Below are positions 25,330-35,500 of a DNA stretch of 64,000 nucleotides, piece by piece. The notes beneath the pieces are model-generated. The model had not been told where the DNA came from, made no database searches, and saw only the letters and a program-made list of their open reading frames with translations. The translations under genes and the position numbers were made by a program. Every line of letters starts with the position of its first letter. The first letter of the stretch is position 1. The stretch covers positions 248,001 to 312,000 of the forward strand of contig JAUXRX010000009.1 of assembly GCA_030681645.1 (NCBI GenBank), in the 5' to 3' direction. This DNA comes from Archangium sp. GTDB lineage: Bacteria; Myxococcota; Myxococcia; Myxococcales; Myxococcaceae.

Positions 25330-25773
25330 GTGTCGAAGGCCTTCACCAGCGAAGAGACGGAAGACGCGCCCGTGCTGGGCCGCCCCGTGCAGCGCGCCGC
25401 GCGGGGGCAGGAGCGCCCCATGACGCCCGAGGGCTACCGCGCCCTGGTCGCCGAGCGCGAGCGGCTGCTGGGCGGCAAGACCGACGAGCTCAAGCACCGG
25501 CTCGCGGTGGTGAGCGCCATGCTCGAGAGCGTGCGCCTGGTGACCCCGCCTCCCCGGGACGGCACGGTGCGCTTCGGCAGCACCGTCACCCTCGCGTGGG
25601 ACGATGGCCGCGAGCAGGTCGTTCGACTGGTGGGCGTCGACGAGGCCGAGGGGAAGAACATCAGCGTCGAGTCTCCGCTCGCGCGCACCCTCCTCGAGCA
25701 GCGAGAGGGTGACGAGGTCGAGGTCACCCGGCCCCGGGGGGTGGCCACCGCCCGATTGGTACGGGTGGAGTGA
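25330..25773 (+). CDS. GreA/GreB-family elongation factor
   Basis: 147 residues from GTG 25330. The opening SKAFTSEETEDAP resembles the N-terminus common to GreB-like factors, which supports the GTG over an ATG at 25420 that has a fair ribosome site (GCAGGAG). A shortened coiled coil (MTPEGYRALVAERERLLGG) precedes the FKBP-like C-domain (VRFGSTVTLAWDD, RLVGVDEAEGKNISVESPLARTLLEQREGDEVEV). Gre factors rescue backtracked RNA polymerase; the coiled coil here is short, so it may rather be a regulator of the Rnk type. Next genes are PilZ proteins on the same strand. Confidence 0.82.
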   Translation: MSKAFTSEETEDAPVLGRPVQRAARGQERPMTPEGYRALVAERERLLGGKTDELKHRLAVVSAMLESVRLVTPPPRDGTVRFGSTVTLAWDDGREQVVRLVGVDEAEGKNISVESPLARTLLEQREGDEVEVTRPRGVATARLVRVE

Positions 25774-25795
25774 GAAAGGAATAAGGTAGGCCCCG

Positions 25796-26287
25796 ATGTC
25801 CTCCGCGAAGCGCCCTCGCAGCAAGGCTGCCCCGACCGAACCCGGGGGTTCGCGACCTGACAGGCTGCTGCCGCTGCTGACGCCGAAGCTGCCGCAGACG
25901 ATCGATCGCCGCAGCAACACCGGCGAGGCGATGGTGAAGCTCTTCGACCGCATCAAGCAGGGCGAGAGCGAGCGGAGGAACTTCCGCGATCGCCGCGCCA
26001 CCCCGCGCGTCAACGTGGGCCTCGCGCTGGAGGCCGGCGCCGGTGAACAGACGATGCGGCTCATCACCAACGATCTGTCGACCTTCGGGCTGTCGATCAG
26101 CGGGGGGCCGACGCCGAAGAAGGGCACCAGGCTCACCCTGAAGCTGTTCCTCCCCGACGAGCCCACCACCCCGCTGGTGCTCGACGCCGAGGTGCTGGGC
26201 CCCCTGGGCCGCGAGGGGGGCGTGCGGATGAAGTTCCTCAAGCCCGACCTCGAAGCGGTGAGGCGCATTCACAAGCTCGTGAAGTGA
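25796..26287 (+). CDS. PilZ-domain protein (first of two)
   Basis: 163 residues with an N-terminal extension of about 65 residues rich in Arg/Lys/Pro, then a PilZ domain: FRDRRATPRVNVGLALE with the RxxxR site and NDLSTFGLSISGG with DxSxxG, the two parts that hold cyclic di-GMP. Such proteins relay c-di-GMP to motility or exopolysaccharide. It is 22 bp after the Gre-like gene and 27 bp before the second PilZ gene. Confidence 0.9.
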   Translation: MSSAKRPRSKAAPTEPGGSRPDRLLPLLTPKLPQTIDRRSNTGEAMVKLFDRIKQGESERRNFRDRRATPRVNVGLALEAGAGEQTMRLITNDLSTFGLSISGGPTPKKGTRLTLKLFLPDEPTTPLVLDAEVLGPLGREGGVRMKFLKPDLEAVRRIHKLVK

Positions 26288-26314
26288 GCCCTTCGGCTAG
26301 TCTCGGGGCTGACC

Positions 26315-26641
26315 ATGTCCTTCGAGCGTCGCCAGGACTTCAGAGCCAACGTCGTCATCGCCGTCGAGGTGCGTGATTCGCGCGGCTTCTCGCTGCACTC
26401 CACGCGCGACATCTCGCGGGGCGGCGTCTACTTCGATCGGGCCATTCCGCACTCCGTCGGGGCGCGCGTGCAGCTCGCCTTCACGCTCCCCGGGGAATCG
26501 AAGGCCATTCGGTGCGACGGTGAGGTGGTCAACGTGCCCGACAAGCACGGCTACGGCATGGGCATCCGCTTCCTCGACATCGCCCCCGGTGATGCCGCGT
26601 TGATCGACAGTTTCGCGAAAGAGCTTTCGGAGGGTGCATGA
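26315..26641 (+). CDS. PilZ-domain protein (second)
   Basis: 108 residues, a stand-alone PilZ domain: MSFERRQDFRANVVIAVEV with RxxxR, RDISRGGVYFDRA with DxSxxG, then GEVVNVPDKHGYGMGIRFLDI. Both c-di-GMP contacts are kept. Its last codons overlap the next gene (ATGA at 26638), so it is co-translated with a small lipoprotein. Confidence 0.9.
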   Translation: MSFERRQDFRANVVIAVEVRDSRGFSLHSTRDISRGGVYFDRAIPHSVGARVQLAFTLPGESKAIRCDGEVVNVPDKHGYGMGIRFLDIAPGDAALIDSFAKELSEGA

Positions 26642-27060
26642 GGGGTCTGGGTTGGGTAGCGCTGGTGGTTCTCTCGGGCTGCATCTCGACGCGAGATCGC
26701 GGCGGGGCTGATTGGTCGTCGCGCGCGGCCACGTACAAGACGCCCGAGGTGCTGCGCTGCGCGAAGTTCAAGCCGGGTGGCGGCCCTGCGGCGGCCTGTG
26801 CCGAGGCGAAGTACCTGGGCGAGGTCTACGTGCGCAAGCTCGCCACCGGCGACGAGGTGTGCCTCGAGGGCGGCTTCGGCGACGAGCCCACGTCCGCCTG
26901 CCAGGCCCGCGCGACGATCGTCGACACCGCCACCAACAAGCTGCTGGTCGAGATCCGCAAGGTGCGCCCGGAGTCGAAGTGGTTCAGCCACGAGCAGACC
27001 CAGTTCTGGTTCGAAGAGGGCGCGCTGGTCGACCTCTACGTGGCCGAGCACGGGTACTGA
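26638..27060 (+). CDS. Small lipoprotein, hypothetical
   Basis: 140 residues. MRGLGWVALVVLSGCIST gives a lipobox (LSGC, Cys 15). The mature part has four Cys (LRCAKF, AACAEAK, EVCLEGG, SACQAR) and ends AEHGY. No known domain. Last gene of the Gre-PilZ-PilZ-lipoprotein cluster; a family B repeat begins 8 bp after its stop and may end transcription. Confidence 0.7.
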   Translation: MRGLGWVALVVLSGCISTRDRGGADWSSRAATYKTPEVLRCAKFKPGGGPAAACAEAKYLGEVYVRKLATGDEVCLEGGFGDEPTSACQARATIVDTATNKLLVEIRKVRPESKWFSHEQTQFWFEEGALVDLYVAEHGY

Positions 27061-27067
27061 TTCGTTC

Positions 27068-27107
27068 TCCCTCTCCCTGCGAAGCGGGGAGAGGGCGGGG
27101 TGAAGGG
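27068..27107. repeat. Family B palindromic repeat
   Basis: CCCTCTCCCTGCGAAGCGGG then GAGAGGGCGGGGTGAAGGGC, a hairpin 8 bp past the small lipoprotein stop. The rest of the gap to 27330 holds no ORF or repeat that I can support. Confidence 0.8.
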
Positions 27108-27330
27108 CGAGCAGGTGGCCCCCCACCGCCGCGCCCACCGTGACTGCGTGAGGGTTCGTCGACGCGCAGGACCTGCGAGTGGCCCCGCGTTCCCTGCGCA
27201 GCGCGGTGCTGACGCCTTCGCCGGGCGCGGCACTGCATGAGCGCAGGGTTGCGGCGGATCAAGCCGGCTTCGAGGTGGTCGCGTGGCACACGTGATGCTC
27301 CCTCAACGCGTTCGCCAAGGAGGCACCACC

Positions 27331-29928
27331 ATGAGCGACGCCCGCGCGACGAGACTTCCGCAGTTCGAAGGACCCGGCAGGTTCACCTCGAGGGCACCCT
27401 TTCGTGCGGTGGTGCTGCTCGCCGCCCTGATCGCGAGCTGCGGCCCGGCCGACACGACGCCGCCCGCGGTCCCGACCGGCCTGAACGCCGTGGCGGGCAA
27501 CCAGCTCGTGACGCTGAGCTGGATCGCCAACTCCGAGAGCGACCTGCTCGGCTACGACATCCACCAGGGCACCATCAGCGGCGAACTCCTCAAGGTGGCC
27601 ACCATCGCCGCGCCGGCCAGCAGGTTCGTCGTGGGCGGGCTGAACAACGCCACTCCGTATTTCTTCGCCATCACCGCCGCCGACAAGGCCGGCAACGTCT
27701 CGGCCCTCAGCGCCGAGGTGCGCGCCACGCCCTTCGCCCCCGACACCATTCCCCCCACGCTGGTCTCCTCGGTGCCCGCACCGGGCGCGACCGCGGTCGC
27801 GGTCAACACCTCCATCGTCCTCACCTTCTCGGAGGACATGGACACCTCCTCGGTCACCCTGACCATCGCGCCCGCGGTGGCCCTGAACGCAGCGGCCTGG
27901 ACCAACGCGTCGACGGTCACCTTCCAGCCCAGCGCGCCGCTCGCCTCCGGAACGGCCTGGACCGTGACGGTGGACGGCAGGGACGTGGCGGGCAACACGC
28001 TCGCCGGCCTCAAGAACTTCAGCTTCACCACCGCCACGGAGACCATGCCCCCTGCGATGCCCAGGGGCCTGAGCGCCACGGCGGGAAACCAGCTCGTCAC
28101 CCTCACCTGGGAGGCCAACTCCGAGACCGACCTCGCGGGCTACGACGTGTTCCAGGGCACGGCCACCGGCGTGCTCAACAAGGTGGCCACCGTCGCCGCG
28201 CCGGCCATCACCCACGTGGTGACCGGGCTCGCCAACGGCACCACCTACTTCTTCGCCCTCGCCGCGCGGGACCAGAACGGAAACGCCTCTGAGCGCACGG
28301 CCGAGGTGTCTGCCACGCCGTTCCTGCCCGACACCATGCGGCCCACCGTGAGCCTGTCCACGCCCACCGCAACCACCGGCGTGGCGGTGGACACGGCCCT
28401 CACGTTCGGCTTCTCGGAGGACATGGACCCCGGCACCGTGATGGTGGCGCTCGTCCCTCTTCCGCCGTCGGGCGAGCTGGGGCCGGCCACGTGGCTCGAC
28501 GGGAAGACCGTCCGCTTCCAGCCGACCGCGGTGCTTGCCTTCAACACCACCTACACCGTGACCGTGCTGGGCAGTGACCTCGCCGGCAACGCGTTGACGG
28601 GCACCAACAGCTTCTCGTTCCTCACGGTCAACCCGCCCGACCTGACGGCTCCCCAGGTCCTGGCCACCGGTCCCGCCGATGGGGCGAGCCTGGTGGGCGT
28701 CTCGAACAACATCACCTTCGAGTTCTCCGAGGCGATGAACCCGGCCAGCGTGCAGGGCGCGTTCTCCGCGACGCCGGCCATCAGCTGCAGCTGGGCCGTC
28801 AGTGGCGACGGCAGGTCCTTCACCTGCGTGCACGCCATCGCGTTCACCTTCGGCGCGAACTACGTGGTGACCATGGGCACCGGCGCCACCGACCTCGCGG
28901 GCAACCCGCTCGCCGCGTCCACGGTGATTCACTTCTCCACCGCGGCCGCTCCCGACACCGTCAGGCCGGTGGTCTGCCCCCCCACGGGTGGCAGCGAGCC
29001 CTGTCCTGCCACCTCGGCCACCTTCCCTGCGCCCGGCGCGATCGGCATCGCGCGCACCGCCAACATCATCGTCCGCTTCAGCGAGCCGATGAACCAGGCC
29101 TCGGTGCAGGCGGCCTTCGCCATCACCGCCCCGGCCGGACACACCACGGGCGTGTTCACCTGGAACGCGGCGGGCGACCAGGTGACCTTCAACCCCGACG
29201 TCAACTTCGGCTACGGCGACAACGTGAGCTGGAGAATCGGCACCGGCGCGACCGACCTGGCCAGCACCCCCAACGCGCTGCTGGCGACCTTCACCTCCAC
29301 GTTCCGGGTCATCCGGCAGACCAGCGTCACCATCTACTCGTCGCCCACGCTCGACGGCTTCCTGTCCAGCAACGGCGGGGCGTACCTCGACTACAACTAC
29401 GGGGCGGCAGGCGACAGCTCGACCAACACGTTCTGGCGCACCTTCCTCAGCTTCGACCTCTCGTCGGTGCCGGCCGACGCCTCGGTGCTGGCGGCCACGC
29501 TCTATGGCTACCAGACGGCCATCAACGGCACGCCCTATTCCACCCTGGGCGAGCTGAAGGCGGCGAGCGTGAACTATGGCTCGAGCCTGACCGCGGCTGA
29601 CTTCGAGACGCCCATCATCAAGACGCTGCAGTGCCCGGTCTGCGTGCCGCCGTATTGCCTCATCTGCAACCCGCTCCTGCACACGAAGGACGAGATCGTC
29701 ACGTTGAGCACCACCACCACCATGGGCACCAAGTCGGTCGACGTCGCCCGCAAGGTGAGCGACGACCTGGCCAACCGAGCCACCCGGGGCAGCCGCAGCC
29801 AGTTCCGCGTCTACTTCCCCACCACCACGGACACCGACTCGACCCTCGACGACGTCATCCTCTTCACGGGTGAGGCCACGAACACCACCAACAGGGCGCG
29901 GCTCTCGCTGAGCTACGAGTACCCGTAG
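27331..29928 (+). CDS. Lipoprotein with FN3 and Ig-like (Big_5) domains
   Basis: 865 residues from ATG 27331, preceded by AAGGAGG at 7 bp. A long N-terminal region ends in a signal with lipobox (LAALIASC). Domains: FN3 (VPTGLNAVAGNQLVTLSW), SbsA-type Ig (VSSVPAPGATAVAVNTSIVL, FSEDMD), a second FN3, then three more Big_5 units, each with FSEDMD or FSEAMN and DVAGN/DLAGN. The C-terminal 200 residues (TSVTIYSSPTLDGFL, FLSFDLSSVPADASVLAATL) match a DNRLRE-type beta-sandwich. A surface protein, probably adhesive; no catalytic motif. Confidence 0.85.
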   Translation: MSDARATRLPQFEGPGRFTSRAPFRAVVLLAALIASCGPADTTPPAVPTGLNAVAGNQLVTLSWIANSESDLLGYDIHQGTISGELLKVATIAAPASRFVVGGLNNATPYFFAITAADKAGNVSALSAEVRATPFAPDTIPPTLVSSVPAPGATAVAVNTSIVLTFSEDMDTSSVTLTIAPAVALNAAAWTNASTVTFQPSAPLASGTAWTVTVDGRDVAGNTLAGLKNFSFTTATETMPPAMPRGLSATAGNQLVTLTWEANSETDLAGYDVFQGTATGVLNKVATVAAPAITHVVTGLANGTTYFFALAARDQNGNASERTAEVSATPFLPDTMRPTVSLSTPTATTGVAVDTALTFGFSEDMDPGTVMVALVPLPPSGELGPATWLDGKTVRFQPTAVLAFNTTYTVTVLGSDLAGNALTGTNSFSFLTVNPPDLTAPQVLATGPADGASLVGVSNNITFEFSEAMNPASVQGAFSATPAISCSWAVSGDGRSFTCVHAIAFTFGANYVVTMGTGATDLAGNPLAASTVIHFSTAAAPDTVRPVVCPPTGGSEPCPATSATFPAPGAIGIARTANIIVRFSEPMNQASVQAAFAITAPAGHTTGVFTWNAAGDQVTFNPDVNFGYGDNVSWRIGTGATDLASTPNALLATFTSTFRVIRQTSVTIYSSPTLDGFLSSNGGAYLDYNYGAAGDSSTNTFWRTFLSFDLSSVPADASVLAATLYGYQTAINGTPYSTLGELKAASVNYGSSLTAADFETPIIKTLQCPVCVPPYCLICNPLLHTKDEIVTLSTTTTMGTKSVDVARKVSDDLANRATRGSRSQFRVYFPTTTDTDSTLDDVILFTGEATNTTNRARLSLSYEYP

Positions 29929-29939
29929 TGAGAGGCCGG

Positions 29940-29974
29940 CGGCCGGTCACGGAGAAACCACTCCGGACCGGCCG
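29940..29974. terminator. GC-rich hairpin between convergent genes
   Basis: CGGCCGGTC (29940-29948) pairs perfectly with GACCGGCCG (29966-29974), with an inner GGAG/CTCC pair. It stands 12 bp after one stop and 22 bp from the facing stop, so it can serve both strands. There is no U-tract. Confidence 0.6.
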
Positions 29975-29995
29975 TGGCCGAGCACGGGTCCGGAC

Positions 29996-32416
29996 TCAGG
30001 GCGGCTGCGCGGCGCCGACCGTGACCACCGGCTCCGGCTCGGTGTAGCGGCGCACCGTGACGTCATCGAGCCAGATCGAGCCGCCCAGGTCCCACTTGCG
30101 GAAGCCGATGTTGCCCGGCCCGAGCACGGTGGCGGCGAGCACGTGCGGCACGCCCCCCGTGGGGACGATCTGCACGCCGTCGCGCCACACCCGCGCGTTG
30201 CTGCCCGAGGTCGACAGCCCGACGCGGATCCAGGTGTTGTTGGTGACCGTTCCTTCGGTGGGGACCAGCCGCGTCCAGGCGCCGGCGCTCATGCGCGCGA
30301 GGCTCCAGCCGCCGTTGTCTTCCAGGTTCGTCTCGTAGCAGGTGAGCTGCGCCGCGGGCTGCAGGCGCACCACCTGCGAGAAGTCGGTGTCGCCGGTGTT
30401 GCTGGTGTTCCACCACGCCTCGACCATCACGTCGGCCTCGTTGAGCGCGGGGTTCACCTCGATCACCCGGTCCGCGTCGGTCTCCGTGCCGAGCTTGAGC
30501 GAGCCCGCGCCCGTGCGCGGCCGATCGGTGGCGCGCTGCCACCCGCCGCTGCGAATGGTCCACCGGGAGAGCGTGGCGCCCTCGAAGTCCTCCGCGAAGA
30601 GGTACACCGCGCCCGCGTCTGCCATCGCCACGCCGCCGTCGAAGGCGCCGCTGAAGAGCGAGTAGCGCCGATCGACAGCGCTGGAGGGCAGGTCGGTCTG
30701 GCTGGCGAAGCGCACCGTGGTGTTGGCCGCGTTGGGGTTGGCGACGAGGCGATCGACCTCCCGCCAGTCGGCGCCCGTCCAGAAGAAGGCGCGCAGGTCC
30801 GCTCCCGTGGCTGACAGGCGCCCCGCATCGACGTCGCCGCGTGAGTCGAAGCCGGCCGACAGCGTGTAGCCCGCGTAGCCGTTGAAGGGCGCGCGGCTGC
30901 CGGTGGTGACGGTGAGCGGCCAGCGCCAGCCCGTACCGGGCGGGAAGGGGCGGCGCACGGTGAGCGGCTGGGTGGTGGTGATTCCGTCGGCGGTGACCAC
31001 GAGCGTGAAAGAGCCTTCTTCGGTGGCGGTGACAGCGAAGGTGGAAGACGCACCCGCGGTCGTGCAGCCCGCCCCGGTGAAGACGCTCAGCCCTGCGTCC
31101 GCCGCGGTCACCGACCAGGTCTGCGGGGTCACCGGATTGCCAAACGCGTCGAGCGCCACCACCACCGAGGCCGGGCTGCACTCGGACGTGAGCAACGATC
31201 TCGGCGGCGAGGTGATGCTCACCGAGGCCACGGGGCCTGGAGAGACCGTCTCGTACTGCAGTCCCCCGTCGAGCGAAGGCGCGCTGGCCCACACCGTGAC
31301 GAGCCCCGCGCGCGTGCCCGAGTAGTAGAGGACGCCCCGGCTCGCTCCGGCGTCGAGCGCGAGGGTGGCGGTCGCCTGGGTGCAGGTGGCGTCGCCGTAG
31401 AGGCCGAAGCCGCCGTCGGCGTCGTGGGTGAGCGTGAGGTCGAGCGCGGCGTCAGCGCCGATGGGCTGGCCCTGGAAGTCGACGAGCTCGAGCTCGAGCG
31501 GCTGAGAGCAGAGGCCCGCGGTCGTCACGCGCGGCGGGTTGGCGAAGCGCACGGCCACGGGGAGTGGCGGGAGTCCCACCACCTGCTGCGTGTCGCCCAT
31601 CAGCCCAGCGCTGGCGACCTGCAGCGTCGTCATGCCCTGCGGGGTGACCAGGTGGAAGCGCGAGTCGGTGCTCAGCGGCAGGCTGGTGACGGCCTGGGTG
31701 CAGGCGGGGTCGGAGAAGAAGACGAGCGGTGCGCCGCTGAGCCCCAGCGTGCGCCCCGCCGGCGCGGCAGTGCGTGCGCCCAGCGCGTCCTGCACCTGCA
31801 CCGTCACGGCCGGGCTGCATTCTCCCGCGCGCAGCGTGAGCGGGGCCGAGGTGATGCGCAGCCGCGCGGCCACGCCCGCGCAGGGCATGCCGGCACAGGC
31901 GGGATCCGCGCAGGACGCGAGCCCATTGCAGTCGTGGTCCACCTCGCCGAAGCAGTCTTCCGCCGCGCCGGGGAACACCGTGCCGTCACCGTCGGCGCAA
32001 TCGCCACCGCCGCGCGCCACGCTCACGTAGCCGTCCTGGTCGGCGTCGTCGGCGGGATCGTCGAGGTGCAGCGTCACCGGCACCACCTCGTTGCGGATGA
32101 ACGTGGCCACCACCGCCGGGCTCACGCCGTTGGGATCGTTGCAGTCGGCGCCGCGCAGGGCGCGCGCCACGAGGGTCACCGTGACCGGGAGTTCCTTGCG
32201 CAGCACGCCCACCACGTACGCGTCGCGGCCGGGCTTCTTCTCCAGCCGCTTCGTGGCGAGCACGGCGCCCGACGCGTCCTGCACCTCGAGCAGGAAGCAG
32301 CCGTCGGGGCGCGTGCTGACGGTCTCCACCGTCACGGCCAGCGCTGCCCCGCGCGAGCCACACTCGCAGGCGGTCAGCGCGCCCACCATCATCAGCCCTG
32401 CCAGCGCGTGTCGCAT
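29996..32416 (-). CDS. Large lipoprotein with MopE motif and Ig-like repeats
   Basis: 806 residues from ATG 32416 (MRHALAGLMMVGALTACEC, lipobox LTAC). Near residue 120 is DADQDGYVSVARGGGDCADG and DCFGEVDHDCNG, the MopE-type metal-binding motif. Then three or four Ig-like repeats that each start with a TSxP...ECSPA element, and a C-terminal LamG/concanavalin-like sandwich (YLFAEDFEGATLSRWTIRSGGW, WLDDVTVRRY). Between them GYAGYTLSAGFDSRGD resembles a DUF2341-type segment. Likely a surface glycan-binding or adhesive protein. Divergent from the S8 protease gene, 142 bp apart. Confidence 0.8.
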   Translation of the reverse strand: MRHALAGLMMVGALTACECGSRGAALAVTVETVSTRPDGCFLLEVQDASGAVLATKRLEKKPGRDAYVVGVLRKELPVTVTLVARALRGADCNDPNGVSPAVVATFIRNEVVPVTLHLDDPADDADQDGYVSVARGGGDCADGDGTVFPGAAEDCFGEVDHDCNGLASCADPACAGMPCAGVAARLRITSAPLTLRAGECSPAVTVQVQDALGARTAAPAGRTLGLSGAPLVFFSDPACTQAVTSLPLSTDSRFHLVTPQGMTTLQVASAGLMGDTQQVVGLPPLPVAVRFANPPRVTTAGLCSQPLELELVDFQGQPIGADAALDLTLTHDADGGFGLYGDATCTQATATLALDAGASRGVLYYSGTRAGLVTVWASAPSLDGGLQYETVSPGPVASVSITSPPRSLLTSECSPASVVVALDAFGNPVTPQTWSVTAADAGLSVFTGAGCTTAGASSTFAVTATEEGSFTLVVTADGITTTQPLTVRRPFPPGTGWRWPLTVTTGSRAPFNGYAGYTLSAGFDSRGDVDAGRLSATGADLRAFFWTGADWREVDRLVANPNAANTTVRFASQTDLPSSAVDRRYSLFSGAFDGGVAMADAGAVYLFAEDFEGATLSRWTIRSGGWQRATDRPRTGAGSLKLGTETDADRVIEVNPALNEADVMVEAWWNTSNTGDTDFSQVVRLQPAAQLTCYETNLEDNGGWSLARMSAGAWTRLVPTEGTVTNNTWIRVGLSTSGSNARVWRDGVQIVPTGGVPHVLAATVLGPGNIGFRKWDLGGSIWLDDVTVRRYTEPEPVVTVGAAQPP

Positions 32417-32558
32417 TCCGCGCGAGTCTAGCGCCCTGCAGAAACCCTTCGTCACCTCGTGGTTCACAGCGCCTGTGAACTGGCCGCCCACAAAGCCCAC
32501 CCGCGCCGTGCCATTGCGCCCGGTTGGAAGCGGCACATCGCGTGAACAGTGCGGCGCC

Positions 32559-35500
32559 ATGCGAACTCAACTCCTCGTACTCCTCGCGCTGACCGCGTCC
32601 TGCGGCGGCGTTCCCCCTGGTAGTCAGCACCCCACCTTCACCCTCTCCGCGCCGGAGTCGCTCAACGCCGCGCCAGGCGCCTCCGCCTTCCTCGACGTGA
32701 GCGTCACGCCATCGAATGAGACGGTCTCGCTCACCGCGAAGATCGCCCCTCCGCTCACCGCCACCGTCGAGGGCCTGCGCGTGCGCATCGACGTCCCCGC
32801 GCAGACGCCCCCCGGCGCGCAGCAGCTCACCCTCACCGGCACCTCCGCTTCGGGCCAGGAGCAGACCGCGCAGGTCCAGCTCGAGGTGCTCCCCGCGGCG
32901 AAGCAGGCCGCCCGCCCCGTGGCCGTGCACGTGCGCCTCAACTCCCTCTTCTTCGCAGAGGGCGAGCAGGCGCGCGTGACGGTGGACCTCGGTGGGCTGC
33001 CGGTGCCGCCGGTGCTCAGCGACGTGGTGCTGGTGTCCTCGGAATCGAACGACGTGGAGAAGCTCACCCTGCGCCGCCTCGCTGACGGCACCTTCGAGTC
33101 GATCGGCTCGGTGCCGGTGAAGGGCTCCTCCGCGCCCGGGGTTCCCCAGGACGGCACCCTCACCCTGCCGCCGGGGGGCGTGTTCGTCGCCTTCTTCGGC
33201 ATGGATCTCACCCAGCCCGGCTACGGCGGCCTCGAGGTCCCGTTCGTGAGCGACTTCGCCGTGCTGGACGGCGTCCGCGCGGGAGCTCCGGCCTCGACCG
33301 TCGTGCCCGAGCTGATGCTGACTGAAGACGAGCGCACGCCGGTGGCCGGCGCGCGGCCGGTGGGCACCATTCTCCGCAGGGGCACGGGGCCGGGCACCGG
33401 CGCGCCGCTGCAGCTGGCCACCACCGAGCTCATCCTCTTTCACCGCGACCAGGCCGAGCTGACCCGCTTCCTCCAGGCCTCGCAGGGCGTGCTGATCAGC
33501 ACGGAAGACGTCGAAGGCGAGCTGCCCTTCTCGTCCCTGGTGGAGGTCGACCCCGCCTCGATGACCCCGGACCGCCTCGCCCTCGTGCGCCAGCTGGCCG
33601 GTGACGAAGGGGAGCTGCTCACCAGCCAGGCCTCTGCCCAGTCCATCTACGGGCTCTCGCTCGCGTTCCGCCTCGACGGCTTCGTGGTCGCGGTGAACCC
33701 GCGGCTCCAGTACCACTCGGTGCAGCGGCTGGCCGAGCCGGAGGCCTCGCAGGTCACCGGCACCATGACCATGCGCGGCAACTTCAGCGAGACCGCCAGC
33801 TGCCTGCCCGGCAGCACCACCCGCGCCTGCACCACCGACGTGCCCGCGCTGTGGACCTACCTCGACCTGATGGAGCTCGATCGCCAGCGCGTGAAGGTGG
33901 CCGTGCTCGACATGGGCTTCGCGCCGAACGCCGACTTCCGCCCCAACGAGGACGGCGGCATCGACCAGTGTGACTTCACCGGCCGGGGCGCGCGCTGCGC
34001 TGCCGGGGCGGCGCTCGGCGATCCCACCGTGGGGGCCAGCGTGGTGGGCGGCTTGATGTTCCACGGCACCGGCGTGGTCACCACCCTCGGCGGCATCCCC
34101 CACAACGGCTTCGGCTCGGCCGGCGTGGCGGGGCAGGTCGCGGTGCCCATGCTCTACAAGTACGACCTCGCCTCGTACGCCTTCGACATGGGCGCGGGCG
34201 TGCGCCAGGCGCTCCGGCAGGGGGCGCACGTGATCAACATCAGCGCGGGCTACCCGTGCACCATCGTCACCAGCGTCGGTCCCGACTTCGACATCTGCAG
34301 CGAAGCGGGCCGGGTGGGCCTCTGCGCGGCGGTGACGCTGGTGGTGCACACCGCGGCCATCGCCTTCTGCACCAGCCCGCTCGTCGGCATCCCCATCGTG
34401 GGGGCCGCGGTGTGCGGCGGCTTGCTCACCGGCGCCGTGCTGGCCACCGAGGCGTGCTTGTCCACGCTCGCCTTCGGCAACCTGCGCTCGCCCTTGAGCA
34501 GCGCCGTCTCGCAGGCGGTGGCTTCCGGGGTGCCGGTGGTGGCCTCGGCAGGCAATCAGCTCAGTCCTGAGAGCTTCCCCCCGGTGGTGCGCGACTACAT
34601 CAACCTCGGCGAGGCCCGCACCGAGGCGTGGGGCATCATCCCCGCCACGATTCCCGGGGTGCTGGCCATCGGCGCGGCTGAGGGCGCTGCCCTGCCCAAC
34701 TCGCACTTCTTCGGCGAGCGGGTCGACGTCTGGGCGCCCAGCGGCTCGTCGTTCATCTCGCCGCGGGTGGGGATGCCGGGCGTGACGTTCGTCGACGAGG
34801 TCGGCGCCACCAGCGGCGCGGCGCCCTACGTCGCCGGCGTCATCGCGGCGATGCAGGCGGCCAACCCCTCGCTCGACCCGGCGCGCGCCACCGCGGCCGA
34901 GCGGGCCACCGCGGTCTCCCGCGTGCGCAGCATGTTGATCAGCACCGCGTTCACCAACGCGACGCTCACCGCGCGTGGTTTCGCCAACGACGTGCGGCGC
35001 CGCAACCTGGTCGATCCGCTCGGCGCGGTGCTGCTCGCGGCGCAGGGTCACCAGCCTGACCTGGCGGCGCTGGGCTACGACACCAGCCTCAACTTCTCCG
35101 AAGCCGACGGTGACGACGACGTCGAGGCGCGGGCGCGGCCGGTGACGTTCGGCGCCGCGGTGGCCGGAACGGTGTTCGCCTTCGAGGGCGCCACGCAGGA
35201 CGAGGACTGGTACCGCTTCCAGGTGCCGGCGATGGCGGGGCGGGTGTTCGGCACCGACGTCGAGCTGCGCTGGCTGGGTGACGAGGAGCCGTCGCTCTCG
35301 AGCTCGGGTCCGGCGGTGCCGCGCGTCAGCGTCACCACCAGCGGCCTGGAGCACGTGGCCCGCTACCAGGTGGTGCGCAGCTCGGGCGCGGCGGTCGCGC
35401 TGCGGGTGACTGCGCCTTCAGGGCTCGACGTGCCCTACCAGCTCACCGTCTCGGCGCCGGTGGCGCTGGTGCCGACGGTCACCATCACCGAGCCGGTGCT

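Noticed and set aside
27259..29682. 807-residue minus-strand frame
   Set aside because: Shadow of the Ig/FN3 lipoprotein gene; low-complexity Gly/Arg/His composition.
31986..35354. 1122-residue minus-strand frame
   Set aside because: Shadow of the S8 protease gene, whose catalytic motifs are on the plus strand.
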